DNA of 38,515 bases, taken from contig CAJUBU010000023.1 of the NCBI GenBank assembly GCA_910585095.1, positions 1 to 38,515 of the forward strand. Reading direction: 5' to 3'. Of this stretch, positions 15,978 through 23,729 are shown in pieces. Below the pieces are notes generated by a model. The model did no database searches. It saw nothing but the letters and a program-made list of their open reading frames with translations, and was not told the origin of the DNA. The stretch comes from an uncultured Lachnospira sp. (GTDB taxonomy: Bacteria > Bacillota > Clostridia > Lachnospirales > Lachnospiraceae). Made by a program: the position numbers and the translations under genes. Positions within the stretch are counted from its first letter, which is position 1; every line of letters begins with the position of its first letter.

Positions 15978-16490
15978 TTATATACTATCCATTTTTTCTT
16001 TTAGTTCTATCAATTGTTCTATAATATCTTCTAAATCCCTTCTGGAAACTTCAAACGTATAAGATTCATCATTATCTTCATTTTCCATTATCATCTTTAT
16101 TATTGCTGAATTTGCCTCTATCTCTTTAGGATTTTCTTCGTTTCTATAACTTATAATTTGTGTTTTTAAGAGTCTAAAACAATTTATTTTACTATTCTCT
16201 TTTATATAAAGGTGATTTTTTAAATCCTTTTCTTGCGCATAAATCTCCTTTGCTACTTTCAAATCATCTTTTGGGAGATTTTCGATTTCTTTATCTTCTG
16301 CCATTTCTTTAACTATACTTATAATATATATTATATATTTTTTAAATTTTTCATCTTTTAATTCAGAAAACATATCTTTTCTTCTATGGTCGACTCCAAT
16401 TGAAAAACTTGATGTATTCCAAAGTATTTTAAATATACCTTCATTATAAGCATTAAGCAGCACTTGTGCATATTCATTCCTTTTATCCAT
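15978..16490 (-). CDS. Unknown protein, first gene of the toxin-antitoxin cassette
   Basis: A 170-residue acidic, mostly helical protein (MDKRNEYAQVLLNAYNEGIF start; ending SRRDLEDIIEQLIELKEKMD). The C-terminal half has a short beta-strand then a long helix (SYTFEVSRRDLEDIIEQLIE), reminiscent of COMM-like or chaperone-like small domains, but I cannot name a family. It lies 14 nt before the DUF433 gene on the same strand, so the three are one transcription unit. It may be a third component, for example a chaperone or sensor, or a passenger. The start AAAGAGA site is weak. Confidence 0.7.
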   Translation of the reverse strand: MDKRNEYAQVLLNAYNEGIFKILWNTSSFSIGVDHRRKDMFSELKDEKFKKYIIYIISIVKEMAEDKEIENLPKDDLKVAKEIYAQEKDLKNHLYIKENSKINCFRLLKTQIISYRNEENPKEIEANSAIIKMIMENEDNDESYTFEVSRRDLEDIIEQLIELKEKMDSI

Positions 16491-16616
16491 AAATTTAATA
16501 TCTCTTTTCTATGAATTATTTTTATTAATTATATCATAACTATTTTAAATATGTAAATAATATTTTAATTTTTATTTTTTGATTATATCCATATATCATC
16601 ATATACTTATTATAAC

Positions 16617-16646
16617 AGCGTAGATACTGTTTCCACTACCTACGCT
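16617..16646. other. Hairpin with GAAA tetraloop in the 301-bp gap 16491-16791
   Basis: Two 13-nt arms, AGCGTAGATACTG (16617-16629) and CACTACCTACGCT (16634-16646), pair with one mismatch and one wobble around a four-base loop; on the minus strand the loop reads GAAA, a GNRA tetraloop. The rest of the gap is AT-rich with no gene seen. The hairpin lies between the leuS stop (16792) and the toxin-antitoxin cassette and could terminate leuS, but no T-run follows it on the minus strand. Confidence 0.5.
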
Positions 16647-16791
16647 ATCACCCACTTATACTGTCAACTATTTTCAAGCTATTTCTTTTTATATTCTCAA
16701 TTATTCATTAATTTTTATATTTTATACTATTATCTTTTACAATATTAATACTTTTAATATATTTGCTTAAATTAAAGTGTACAATTATAAA

Positions 16792-19209
16792 TTATTTTCC
16801 CACAATATTAATAATTTTTCCTGGAACATAAATTTCCTTAACAATAGTACTTGGACATTTCTCGCTCAATGCCGCTTTTGCCTTTTCCATTGCTAAATCT
16901 TTATTGGCATCAATGGCAATTGTCACCTTCCCTTTTACTTTTCCGTTTACTTGCACTGCAATTTCAACAGTATCTTCCTTCATAGCCTCCTCATCATATG
17001 TTGGCCATGAATTTTCTATAAATATGCTTTTGTTATGTCCAAGCAACTCCCAAAGCTCTTCTGCCATATGTGGAGCAAATGGAGCAAGAAGTGTAACAAT
17101 CACATTGCATGTATCCTTGTCAATGCCACCTATATTTTTTGCGATATCCAACAACTTATTAGTGTATTCCATAAATCCGCTGACAACAGTATTTAAGCTA
17201 AAATTATCAATTCTTGTTGTAATGTCATAGACCATTTTATTTCTGATTTTTATAAGTTCATCGGTTGGCGCAATATTTTTGCTGGCACTATCGGATACCA
17301 GATTGTAAAAACGTGTCAAAAATCGACGAACACCATCAATTCCTCTGTCGTCCCACTCTGCATCCATCTCTGGCGGTCCCACAAAAAGCTCATACATTCT
17401 GAGAGCATCACAGCCATAATCTTCAATAAGGTCGTCCGGTGAAACGACATTTCCCATAGACTTACTCATTTTTACACCATTTTTGCCTGTAATCATTCCT
17501 TGATTAAATAATTTTGTAAATGGTTCGTCAAAATCGACTGCACCAATATCATTTAAAAACTTTGTATAAAATCTTGAATACAACAAATGAAGAACGGCAT
17601 GTTCCACTCCACCTATATACATATCAACAGGAAGATACTCATTTGCCTTTTGTGGACTGACAAGCTGTTTATCATTTTTATTATCTACATATCTTAAAAA
17701 ATACCACGACGAACCTGCCCATTGTGGCATTGTATTGGTTTCTCTCCTTGCTGGCTTACCGCATTTCGGACAAGTTGTATGAACCCACTCATCAATAGCT
17801 GCAAGTGGTGATTCACCTGTTCCCGTAGGCTCATATTTATCAACATCTGGAAGTAGTACAGGGAGTTGGTCTTCTGGAACGGCAACACATCCACAATCAT
17901 CACAATGAATAATTGGAATAGGCTCACCCCAGTATCGTTGTCTTGAAAATACCCAATCACGAAGCTTGTAATTGACTTTTTTCTTGCCAACACCCATTTT
18001 TTCAATCATAGCAGGCGCTTCTTTTTTAAGAACTGCTGATTCCATACCATTCCAATCACCGGAATTAATCATTGTTCCTGCTGCTTCTGTATAAGCAGTT
18101 TCCATATTTTCTATTTCTTTTCCATCTTTTGCAATAACCTGTATAATTGGAAGATTAAACTTTTTAGCAAATTCAAAGTCTCTGTCATCATGTGCAGGAA
18201 CACACATAATTGCACCTGTACCATAATCAGCAAGAACATAATCTGAAAGCCAGATAGGTACTTTTTTGCCATTTAAAGGATTGACTGCATATGAACCTGT
18301 AAATACACCCGTTTTTTCTTTATCCTGCATACGGTCTATATTAGAACGTGTTGAAGCTCTATAAATATAATCCTCCACATCTTTTTGTGTCTCTTGTGTA
18401 GCAAGTTCTTTTGCAAGTGCATGTTCTGGCGCTAATACCATAAATGTAGCGCCGTGCAGTGTATCTGGTCGTGTTGTATATACAGTTATACTTTCTTCTT
18501 TGCCATCCACTTTAAAATCAACCTCTGCACCATAAGAACGACCAATCCAATCACTTTGCATCTTCTTTACTTTCTCAGGCCAATCAAGCTTGTCAAGGTC
18601 TTCTAAAAGACGGTCTGCATAAGCTGTAATTTTAAGCATCCACTGTTTCAGATTCTTTTTTGTGACCTCTGAATGACAGCGTTCACAACATCCATTGACA
18701 ACCTCTTCGTTGGCAAGTCCTGTCTTACATGAAGGACACCAGTTAATTGGCATCTCCTTCTCATAAGCCAACCCTTTATTAAACATCTGAACAAATATCC
18801 ACTGTGTCCACTTATAAAAAGATGGGTCGGTCGTATTAACCTCCATATCCCAATCATAAACCGCTGAGATATCTTGTATTTGTCTTTTAATGTTGGTTAC
18901 ATTTTCCTGTGTTGATATTCTTGGATGTACGCCGTTTTTAATCGCATAATTTTCTGCTGGAAGACCAAACGCATCCCAACCCATTGGGTGAATAACATAG
19001 TACCCATGCATCATTTTATATCGGCTCCACACATCGCTGATAACATAACCTCTCCAATGTCCTACATGAAGCCCATTGCCAGAAGGATATGGAAACATAT
19101 CCAAACAATAATATTTTGGCTTCTTTCCGTCATTGACATTGATTGGGTGTGCCTCCCAATTTCCTCTCCATTTTTTTTCAACTACTTTATGATTGTAAGC
19201 TGCTGCCAT
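16792..19209 (-). CDS. leuS: Leucyl-tRNA synthetase
   Basis: Class I synthetase that charges tRNA-Leu. The first signature MFPYPSGNGLHVGHWRGY contains HVGH at 48-51. The KMSKS loop is GVKMSKSMGNVVSP at about 575. The CP1 editing domain runs through the middle, with the TTRPDTLHGATFMVLAPEHA segment, and the anticodon-binding and C-terminal domains follow; the 805-residue length is normal. The start has a GGAGG site. A strong sigma-A-type promoter lies at 19247-19274 and the leader is only about 30 nt, so there is no room for a T-box riboswitch, which often controls synthetase genes in Firmicutes. Single gene; downstream is the toxin-antitoxin cassette. Confidence 0.97.
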   Translation of the reverse strand: MAAAYNHKVVEKKWRGNWEAHPINVNDGKKPKYYCLDMFPYPSGNGLHVGHWRGYVISDVWSRYKMMHGYYVIHPMGWDAFGLPAENYAIKNGVHPRISTQENVTNIKRQIQDISAVYDWDMEVNTTDPSFYKWTQWIFVQMFNKGLAYEKEMPINWCPSCKTGLANEEVVNGCCERCHSEVTKKNLKQWMLKITAYADRLLEDLDKLDWPEKVKKMQSDWIGRSYGAEVDFKVDGKEESITVYTTRPDTLHGATFMVLAPEHALAKELATQETQKDVEDYIYRASTRSNIDRMQDKEKTGVFTGSYAVNPLNGKKVPIWLSDYVLADYGTGAIMCVPAHDDRDFEFAKKFNLPIIQVIAKDGKEIENMETAYTEAAGTMINSGDWNGMESAVLKKEAPAMIEKMGVGKKKVNYKLRDWVFSRQRYWGEPIPIIHCDDCGCVAVPEDQLPVLLPDVDKYEPTGTGESPLAAIDEWVHTTCPKCGKPARRETNTMPQWAGSSWYFLRYVDNKNDKQLVSPQKANEYLPVDMYIGGVEHAVLHLLYSRFYTKFLNDIGAVDFDEPFTKLFNQGMITGKNGVKMSKSMGNVVSPDDLIEDYGCDALRMYELFVGPPEMDAEWDDRGIDGVRRFLTRFYNLVSDSASKNIAPTDELIKIRNKMVYDITTRIDNFSLNTVVSGFMEYTNKLLDIAKNIGGIDKDTCNVIVTLLAPFAPHMAEELWELLGHNKSIFIENSWPTYDEEAMKEDTVEIAVQVNGKVKGKVTIAIDANKDLAMEKAKAALSEKCPSTIVKEIYVPGKIINIVGK

Positions 19210-19246
19210 ATCAAAAATCCTCCATAATTACGACTATAATGGTTCT

Positions 19247-19274
19247 ATTTTAGCACAGACAGGCTATTTGTCAA
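19247..19274 (-). promoter_or_regulatory. Sigma-A-type promoter of leuS
   Basis: On the minus strand TTGACA (19274-19269) and TAAAAT (19252-19247) are separated by 16 bp. The predicted start site near 19240 gives a short leader before the GGAGG site and ATG at 19209. The remaining upstream stretch to 19555 holds a degenerate family-2 repeat and no gene. Confidence 0.75.
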
Positions 19275-19477
19275 TTTTTTCTTCATAATATTCAGAAAGT
19301 ACTATACCGCAAAATGGACTATAATTAATATAGTGGATACATTTTTGTAAAAAAATCTTTCTAAGAGCAGGAACTTAGAGTTGTTTCCAGTATATTATTA
19401 CTCCATTGAAACGCAACAAAAAAGACACATGGTTTACAATTTACTGTTCCATGCACCTTTATGCTGTTATTTTGGTA

Positions 19478-19530
19478 GTTAAGCGGATATTCGCAATCCG
19501 CTACGCTACTTGCTCAAACCATCTAGCTAC
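19478..19530 (-). repeat. Degenerate intergenic repeat, family 2, copy B
   Basis: In minus orientation, GTAGCGGATTGCGAATATCC then GCTTAACTA, about 27 of 32 positions like copy A after clpC (3655-3700). It contains a short hairpin GCGGAT/ATCCGC. It begins 26 nt past the stop of the broken Rpn gene. A weaker relative, AAATATTCGCTTAACTGC, lies at about 22805-22822 in front of the AP2 gene. Confidence 0.5.
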
Positions 19531-19555
19531 TATCGCAGCTATGAGGTTAAATTGT

Positions 19556-20321
19556 TTATTCTAACTGCATAATCTCAGTTTCAAGTTTTTTCAATTCATC
19601 AAGTGGTATGGAAGGAACATATAGCGCAATTTCATCAAGCGATAACTTTCCCATTTTTATCATTCTTTCCGCTGTTTCTCTTGCTGTTCTCTTTTCTGTT
19701 TCTCTTGCTGTACTATTCTCAATATCCTTTGCATAAGCCTTCAAAATCTGCTCGTCATCAAATAATGTCATCATAATATCCACAACCTCCTGCTCCTTGC
19801 TTTCAAGATATTCTTTCAGCACATTTCTGTTTTTACAAATATGGATTGTTTCTGTTACTGCCTGCTTTGTATTTCCATATAATTTTCTCTGTTCATTATA
19901 TACTTTGGAGAAAATTATATACTGTCCGATAATATCTTTCTCGTTTTCTTGATACAAAACTTTCACTTCCGCATCAATGGCAATCTTTGCCCCATCAAAA
20001 AATTCTTTGGAAAGTGATATAGTATCAGGAATTTTCTTTCTATCTCCTGTATAAATCACATACAATTCAGGTTTAGGCATATTCACTTTTCTGCTTCCAT
20101 ATAGATTTTGATTGGTACGCTTGAAATAATCGTGATAAGTCTGTATCAAATACATCAATGCACGAATGATAATATTAAATGTCCATGTAGACTGACTTTC
20201 CACTAATACCATTAAACGATTGCCAACAGAAAAACCTAAATCATTATAATCCGCATCAATCAGTACATAATTAAATATTCATTCTTATCCAATCATCCAC
20301 TTTGTCAACAAAATAATCCAT
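19556..20321 (-). pseudogene. Broken Rpn-type PD-(D/E)XK nuclease / transposase
   Basis: The open part (19556-20212) matches the Rpn / PD-(D/E)XK transposase family in its mid and C-terminal regions: MVLVESQSTWTFNIIIRALM, LYGSRKVNMPKPELYVIYTG, EFFDGAKIAIDAEVKV and KEQEVVDIMMTLFDDE. The frame extends upstream of the first ATG (DADYNDLGFSVGNRL), reaching a stop, and a second frame starting at ATG 20321 encodes MDYFVDKVDDWIRMNI then a stop. Together these look like the start and continuation of one gene joined across a deletion and frameshift. About 25 family residues between them seem missing. The catalytic acidic residues in the missing N-terminal region are lost, so it is unlikely to be active. 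A degraded neighbour of a kinase and ParA remnant. Confidence 0.8.
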
Positions 20322-20397
20322 ATTACTTATATAATGGTATAGAAGGATTACCTTTCTCCCCATTGATACGGTTGCATACCATTTATTAATATATGCT

Positions 20398-20814
20398 TTA
20401 CGCTTTTGGGGATTCTGTAAATATTCTAAAGACGCCTTTATCTGATGCATATGGCAATTTTACAAGCCCTTTTGTATTACCAAAAGCAACATCATTTTTT
20501 AAATACTTTCTAAGTGTTTCTCCCACAAAATATTTCATTACAATTACATATTCCAATACACCAAATTCATTTTTAAAATAGAAATCTTCTTGATATTTTA
20601 TAAGATTTTTCCCTTTTACAGTTTTTAAAACATCAATTTCTCTTGTAATACGGTTTTACTCCTATTTAAATTCGTCTAAAATATAAGTTTTTGACAGAAC
20701 TTTTGCTGTATAGATTTTATTAGCCTCTAACACCTTATATACAACTCCGAAACTTCCACTGCCTAATGCCTCCTCAAATAAATATCTGTTAATTACTTTA
20801 CCAACTATGTTCAT
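20398..20814 (-). pseudogene. Serine/threonine protein kinase pseudogene (N lobe only)
   Basis: Translated by hand on the minus strand from ATG 20814, with an ATGGAGG site 7 nt upstream. It gives a kinase N lobe: glycine loop LGSGSFGVVYKV, followed by YTAKVL with the expected lysine. A TAG then a TAA follow in frame, and the frame continues with an alpha-C-like helix (TREIDVLKTVKGKNLIKY) and a hinge-like EYVIVMKYF, then GETLRKYLKND. After this the kinase likeness stops, and no catalytic HRD or DFG motif is found before the terminal TAA. So it is truncated and carries stops. Start and frame are unambiguous; the origin of the tail sequence is unknown. Confidence 0.8.
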
Positions 20815-20891
20815 TTTGCATCCTCCATATATACCTTCAAATTTTTATCGAACATATTAATAAAATATTAAGCTATTAATAATAAATACAT

Positions 20892-21120
20892 TCATTGTAG
20901 TATTCTTTGAATTTCATTAATTATATCTTGATACAATTGTTTACTATTTCTGGCTTTACTTATATGCGAACCTTTCAATCCGTCAGAACTACTACATTGA
21001 CTATCACAATCCACCATTAACGTATAAATTCCTGCATCTGCCAAAAGGTTAGCAATATGAAATAAATAAGTAGTTTTTCCAACACCACCCTTATTGTTAA
21101 AAATGGCAATTTGTATCATT
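20892..21120 (-). pseudogene. Truncated ParA-family ATPase remnant
   Basis: The start (MIQIAIFNNKGGVGKTTY) is a clear ParA/Soj/MinD-type deviant Walker A (KGGVGKTT at residues 9-16), followed by LLADAGIYTLMVDCDSQC. After residue 37 the family pattern stops and about 37 unrelated residues follow (ending QLYQDIINEIQRIL), too short for a ParA of about 250 residues. This is a fused deletion remnant or a very short derived protein. The start has GGAGGAGG. It is upstream of, and probably once in an operon with, the kinase pseudogene, a pairing seen in some mobile or defence cassettes; the pairing role is inference. Confidence 0.75.
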
Positions 21121-21820
21121 TGTCCTCCTCCCTCCTCTTTCCCAAATGTTCTTCTCAACTATTTCTAGCTAAATTGCTAAATAATCTCTTTATTATTATA
21201 CTCCTTATTGTTAATATGCTCAACAACCATTTACAAGTTCTAAATAAACGAAATAGAACAAAAGATAAATTAGGCTCTTCCTAATTAAACAATTCTCAGC
21301 ATTATGTAACTCAACATACATAAAAAATGATATTGCTTTATATCCTCAAATGGAATTACACTTCTTTCTAGTATCAAAATAACTTTCCATGTATAGCATC
21401 CATTATTTTAGGCATTTTAAGACTTTTTCTCTTTCTGCCATATTTCATTATCTGGTGTATTGGAAATATCATCAGCATTTTAACCCCATTAAAGAAATCC
21501 TCACTTCAATGCTGCATAGACATAAGTGGAAATGAGAACTTAATTGTTTCAATGGAAGTACAATTTCCCACTGAAAAGCTATGATAACAACTATATAAAT
21601 ATTACCTAATTAAGCTTTTTTATTACAATTTCGTTAAATAACCATACTTTTGCAAGTCTAGCTGAAATTAATCTATAACACTGTTTTAATCCCACACCTT
21701 GCACCCACCACAATATTTTGATATACTTATCTTACTTTAACCTTACATAATAATAACACTACTTTTATTAATAAAACAAACCAATCATATACAAATAAAT
21801 TTAACAGAATGGAGTTGGAC
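21121..21820. other. AT-rich gene-poor stretch of about 0.7 kb
   Basis: No gene, RNA or terminator supported. On the minus strand around 21330-21480 several short frames with coding-like composition (for example DISNTPDNEIWQKEKKS) end in stops or shift frame, which suggests decayed coding DNA, but I cannot name it. This may be the tail of the ParA/kinase/Rpn graveyard. The plus-strand side should hold the tyrA promoter; I see no pair I would defend. Confidence 0.5.
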
Positions 21821-22702
21821 ATGGATTCATCGGATTTTTTTAATCACAAACTTACCATAGGATTTATTGGTTTTGGACTTATTGCAGGTTCTATAGCCAA
21901 AGCGCTGAAAAATGTGCATCCTGAATATCAAATTATTGCTACAAGTCGAACGCTTGCACCACTAAATGAGGCGTTAAACGATGGCGCTATTGATAAAATT
22001 ATTCCAACTCTCGACCACCATTTTAGTCAATGCGATTATATTTTTTTGTGTACACCTGTCGTTACCATTACATCGTATTTTTCCAAATTAAAAACGATTA
22101 TTAAAAAGGATTGTATTATAACTGATGTTGGAAGTGTAAAAACGATTATTCATGAAGCTGCTGCTAATTGCGGCTTACAGCAACATTTTATTGGCGGTCA
22201 TCCAATGGCAGGTTCGGAAAAAAGTGGTTATCAATATGCTGATGCTTCTATATTAAAGGGGGCAACTTATGTGATAACGCCTTTTGACAATACCGATAAA
22301 AACAAACTCACTGCTTATAAAATGCTTGTTGAACAGATGCAGTGCAATGCAATTATTATGGATTACAAACAGCATGACTACTGCGTTGCCTCTGTAAGCC
22401 ACCTTCCTCATCTTATATCAGCCGCTCTATCCAAAATGGTATATGAAAATGACGATGCAGACAACCATATGCACATGCTGGCGGCTGGCGGATTTAAAGA
22501 TACCACACGCATTGCTGCCTCGTCTCCAGAAATGTGGGAACAAATCTGTGCTTCTAATGGTACAGCAATATCCATACTCTTAAAAAAATACATTCATTTA
22601 TTGCAGGAAGTTGAGGAACATATTAATACAGATGATTCAAACAATAATGAATACATACGACAATTATTTCAAATTGCTAGAGATTACAGAAATACATTTT
22701 AA
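21821..22702 (+). CDS. tyrA: Prephenate dehydrogenase
   Basis: NAD(P)-dependent oxidative decarboxylation of prephenate (or arogenate), the committed step to tyrosine. Dinucleotide-binding GFGLIAGSIA is at 17-26, TDVGSVK at about 107, and the substrate-binding GGHPMAGSEKSGY follows. Length about 293 residues, no ACT domain and no chorismate mutase fusion. I chose ATG 21821 (MDSSDFF) because GGAG lies 6 nt upstream; an in-frame ATG four codons earlier overlaps that site. Single gene; other shikimate genes are absent. The 3' gap of 151 bp before the AP2 gene holds a weak family-2 repeat-like sequence. Confidence 0.93.
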   Translation: MDSSDFFNHKLTIGFIGFGLIAGSIAKALKNVHPEYQIIATSRTLAPLNEALNDGAIDKIIPTLDHHFSQCDYIFLCTPVVTITSYFSKLKTIIKKDCIITDVGSVKTIIHEAAANCGLQQHFIGGHPMAGSEKSGYQYADASILKGATYVITPFDNTDKNKLTAYKMLVEQMQCNAIIMDYKQHDYCVASVSHLPHLISAALSKMVYENDDADNHMHMLAAGGFKDTTRIAASSPEMWEQICASNGTAISILLKKYIHLLQEVEEHINTDDSNNNEYIRQLFQIARDYRNTF

Positions 22703-22853
22703 CCTCATTCAAACATTTTTTGCTTCTTAATCAATACTATAAAGCGATTTAGTATATTTTATATCCATATTAATAAGGTTATACTTAAATAACAAAGTGA
22801 ATTATAAATATTCGCTTAACTGCTAAAATTTGCAAGAAAGGGTTTTAATCACT

Positions 22854-23666
22854 ATGCCAGCAGGTGTTTACATAACAACAAAAAAAGATGGAACAACCTA
22901 TTATCGGGTTTCTTTTACTTTTAAAAATAAACATATTAGTCTTGGCAGTTTTAATGATATACAAAAAGCCTCCCTTGTATATCAGGAGGCTTGTAATATT
23001 GTGTCTGATTTTACAAATCACTGGGTTGACATTAATCTACAACTCACCTCATATGACAAAAATCAGCTCCATATTTCTTTTGACAAATATATTTGTCTTA
23101 TCAATTTCAGAGACAATCATATTTATGTAAAAACGCCTATTTATCTTTGCAAAAAATATTTTTTATATTTTCTAGATATATCTACTGTATTGACTTTTAA
23201 TACAGACGATTTATTTTATTACTCAACACATAAAATCATACGCAGAGGTGGTTATTATTATGTAAATGATTTTGGTATGCAAACAAGCATTTTATCACGA
23301 TATGGAATACATCGCCATTCTGTCAAAGGATGTGATTATATATTCAGAAATAATGACGAAAACGACTATCGCTATGAAAATGTTGTTGTTATCAACCGAT
23401 ATCGCGGTGTTAAAAAACAAACTAAAAATGGACTGATTACTTACCGCACCACCATACATATTCATGGAAATTATATTGTTGGCGATTACTATAACGAAGT
23501 TACGGCGGCTATCGCCTATAATAAAGCAATTGACGCATTACAAAATAAAACGACCATTCACTATGAAAAAAATTATTTAGAAGATATGAATCCTACAAAA
23601 TATATGGAAGCGTATACTACTATACAATTTTCCAAAAATTTTCAAAAATTTTTAAAAACTTTCTAA
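22854..23666 (+). CDS. AP2 / degenerate-HNH / AP2 domain protein
   Basis: A 270-residue protein. Residues 2-50 (GVYITTKKDGTTYYRVSFTF, HISLGSF, ASLVYQEA) and residues 183-230 (YRGVKKQTKNG, TYRTTIHIHGNYIVGDYYNE, AAIAYNKAI) are AP2/ERF-like three-strand DNA-binding repeats. Between them, residues 145-181 (GIHRHSVKGCDYIFRNNDEN, YRYENVVVIN) align with the HNH segment DHxNxxxxDNRxxNL of homing endonucleases, but the key catalytic His is a Tyr and the Asn-Arg pair is altered. So it looks like a nuclease-derived DNA-binding protein that has lost cutting. The start ATG has an AAAGGG site 11 nt away; an upstream in-frame TTG was not chosen. Function unknown; a regulator or homing remnant. Confidence 0.8.
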   Translation: MPAGVYITTKKDGTTYYRVSFTFKNKHISLGSFNDIQKASLVYQEACNIVSDFTNHWVDINLQLTSYDKNQLHISFDKYICLINFRDNHIYVKTPIYLCKKYFLYFLDISTVLTFNTDDLFYYSTHKIIRRGGYYYVNDFGMQTSILSRYGIHRHSVKGCDYIFRNNDENDYRYENVVVINRYRGVKKQTKNGLITYRTTIHIHGNYIVGDYYNEVTAAIAYNKAIDALQNKTTIHYEKNYLEDMNPTKYMEAYTTIQFSKNFQKFLKTF

Positions 23667-23729
23667 ATTTTTAAAATTTTTTTGATATTGTTCTATTTTA
23701 TTTTCACACAAATGCTAATAGATGATAGT

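Noticed and set aside
16617..16646. Hairpin as a certain terminator of leuS
   Set aside because: No T-run on the minus strand, so I list it only as a hairpin.
19210..19330. T-box riboswitch before leuS
   Set aside because: The leader is too short and no GGTGG/T-box element is seen.
20393..20581. 62-aa plus-strand ORF
   Set aside because: Antisense of the kinase pseudogene, without ribosome site or family likeness.
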